64,000 bases of DNA from Kingdonia uniflora (lineage: Eukaryota; Streptophyta; Magnoliopsida; Ranunculales; Circaeasteraceae). Each line of letters starts with the position of its first letter. Position 1 is the stretch's first letter. The notes beneath the pieces were generated by a model. The model was not told the origin of the DNA, made no database searches, and was given only the letters and a program-made list of their open reading frames with translations. The stretch lies in assembly GCA_014058105.1 (NCBI GenBank), contig JACGCM010001655.1:1302001-1366000 (forward strand). Direction: 5' to 3'. Positions 63,619-64,000 of the stretch are shown in pieces. Made by a program: the position numbers and the translations under genes.

Positions 63619-64000
63619 TATAATAAGATTTTGGAAGTAGATTCTACGATTAAAAAAATATGGTAGTGAGTGCAAGTGGATAGAACCCCATCGTTAGAAA
63701 ATTAGATTAAGAGAAACCAGCGCCACTTACCATTGCGTACCTATGTAGGGTAAGTTTTATTATCGTACATATATCCTATATCTTCAGGCTTCAGGATATA
63801 ATCGACTCCGATCACTTATATATTCTTTTGCTTTTGATCTGGACTTCTTCTGTTACCGCATTTTCTGGACTTCTGTTACCGAGCAAGTAAGTACATCATA
63901 TTGAAATACAATTGCCAAATGATTGGTGTAAGAGCCTAAATTCAGTGCTCAAACTTAGTTTCTCACACCAAAGATGAATAGAACACTGAGCAGTAAACGA
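63619..64000. other. Spacer, no gene seen
   Basis: AT-rich. It contains a short near-repeat (CTGGACTTCTTCTGTTACCG, then CTGGACTTCTGTTACCG) at 63839-63882. Nothing else is supported. Confidence 0.4.

Overview
This window is repeat-dense genomic DNA from a flowering plant, probably a eudicot with a large, transposon-rich genome. The evidence is plant LTR-retrotransposon lineages (Ty3/gypsy Tat type and Ty1/copia), a plant-type PIF/Harbinger element with its Myb/SANT-like second gene, CACTA ends, a plant organellar PPR gene fragment and an F-box/DUF295-like remnant. I found no intact cellular gene, rRNA, tRNA or CRISPR array. Nearly all coding sequence is decayed transposon sequence with stops and frameshifts.

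Layout. (1) 1-11255: a broken fragment of unknown family, then a PIF/Harbinger element (transposase on +, from 1752 to 8896; Myb/SANT-like ORF1 on -, 9297-10706). Its transposase is split by a 5.9-kb CACTA-type element at 1818-7742. The reading frame resumes in phase across the insertion. The CACTA element carries a broken pentatricopeptide-repeat gene (2367-4104), apparently captured. (2) 11256-60985: one Ty1/copia element (Copia-2, about 3.9 kb of its own sequence) expanded to about 50 kb by nested insertions. Its 5' LTR was hit by Gypsy-A (11433-25434, + strand, target duplication GTACT) and by Copia-1 (25455-51289, + strand, duplication TGAAT). The 3' LTR of Copia-1 was hit by Gypsy-B (30645-51267, - strand, duplication TTAGC). 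Gypsy-B was hit by element E, a coding-poor non-autonomous LTR element (41640-48915, + strand). The Copia-2 polyprotein was hit separately by Gypsy-C (52364-58389), which lacks integrase and is followed by a truncated second copy. A deletion there removed the Copia-2 protease and front of integrase. (3) 60986-64000: a degenerate F-box/DUF295-like gene remnant, two tRNA-related SINE-like inserts on the - strand, and fresh tandem duplications of 200, 138 and 25 bp.

How parts work together. Gypsy-A and Gypsy-B share an unusual architecture. After integrase each has a 6-7 kb tail holding a multi-part gene in antisense to gag-pol, plus tandem-repeat arrays (42 bp x 11 in A; about 194 bp x 4 and an about 21-bp repeat in B). 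The best-preserved antisense product is a 227-residue coiled-coil protein at 18525-19208. Antisense genes are known in Tat-type elements, but their function is not. These genes and element E, with its 248-residue ORF, are the least explained parts of the window.

Element names (Copia-1, Copia-2, Gypsy-A/B/C, E) are labels for this window only. Family assignments come from reading translated motifs, without database searches.
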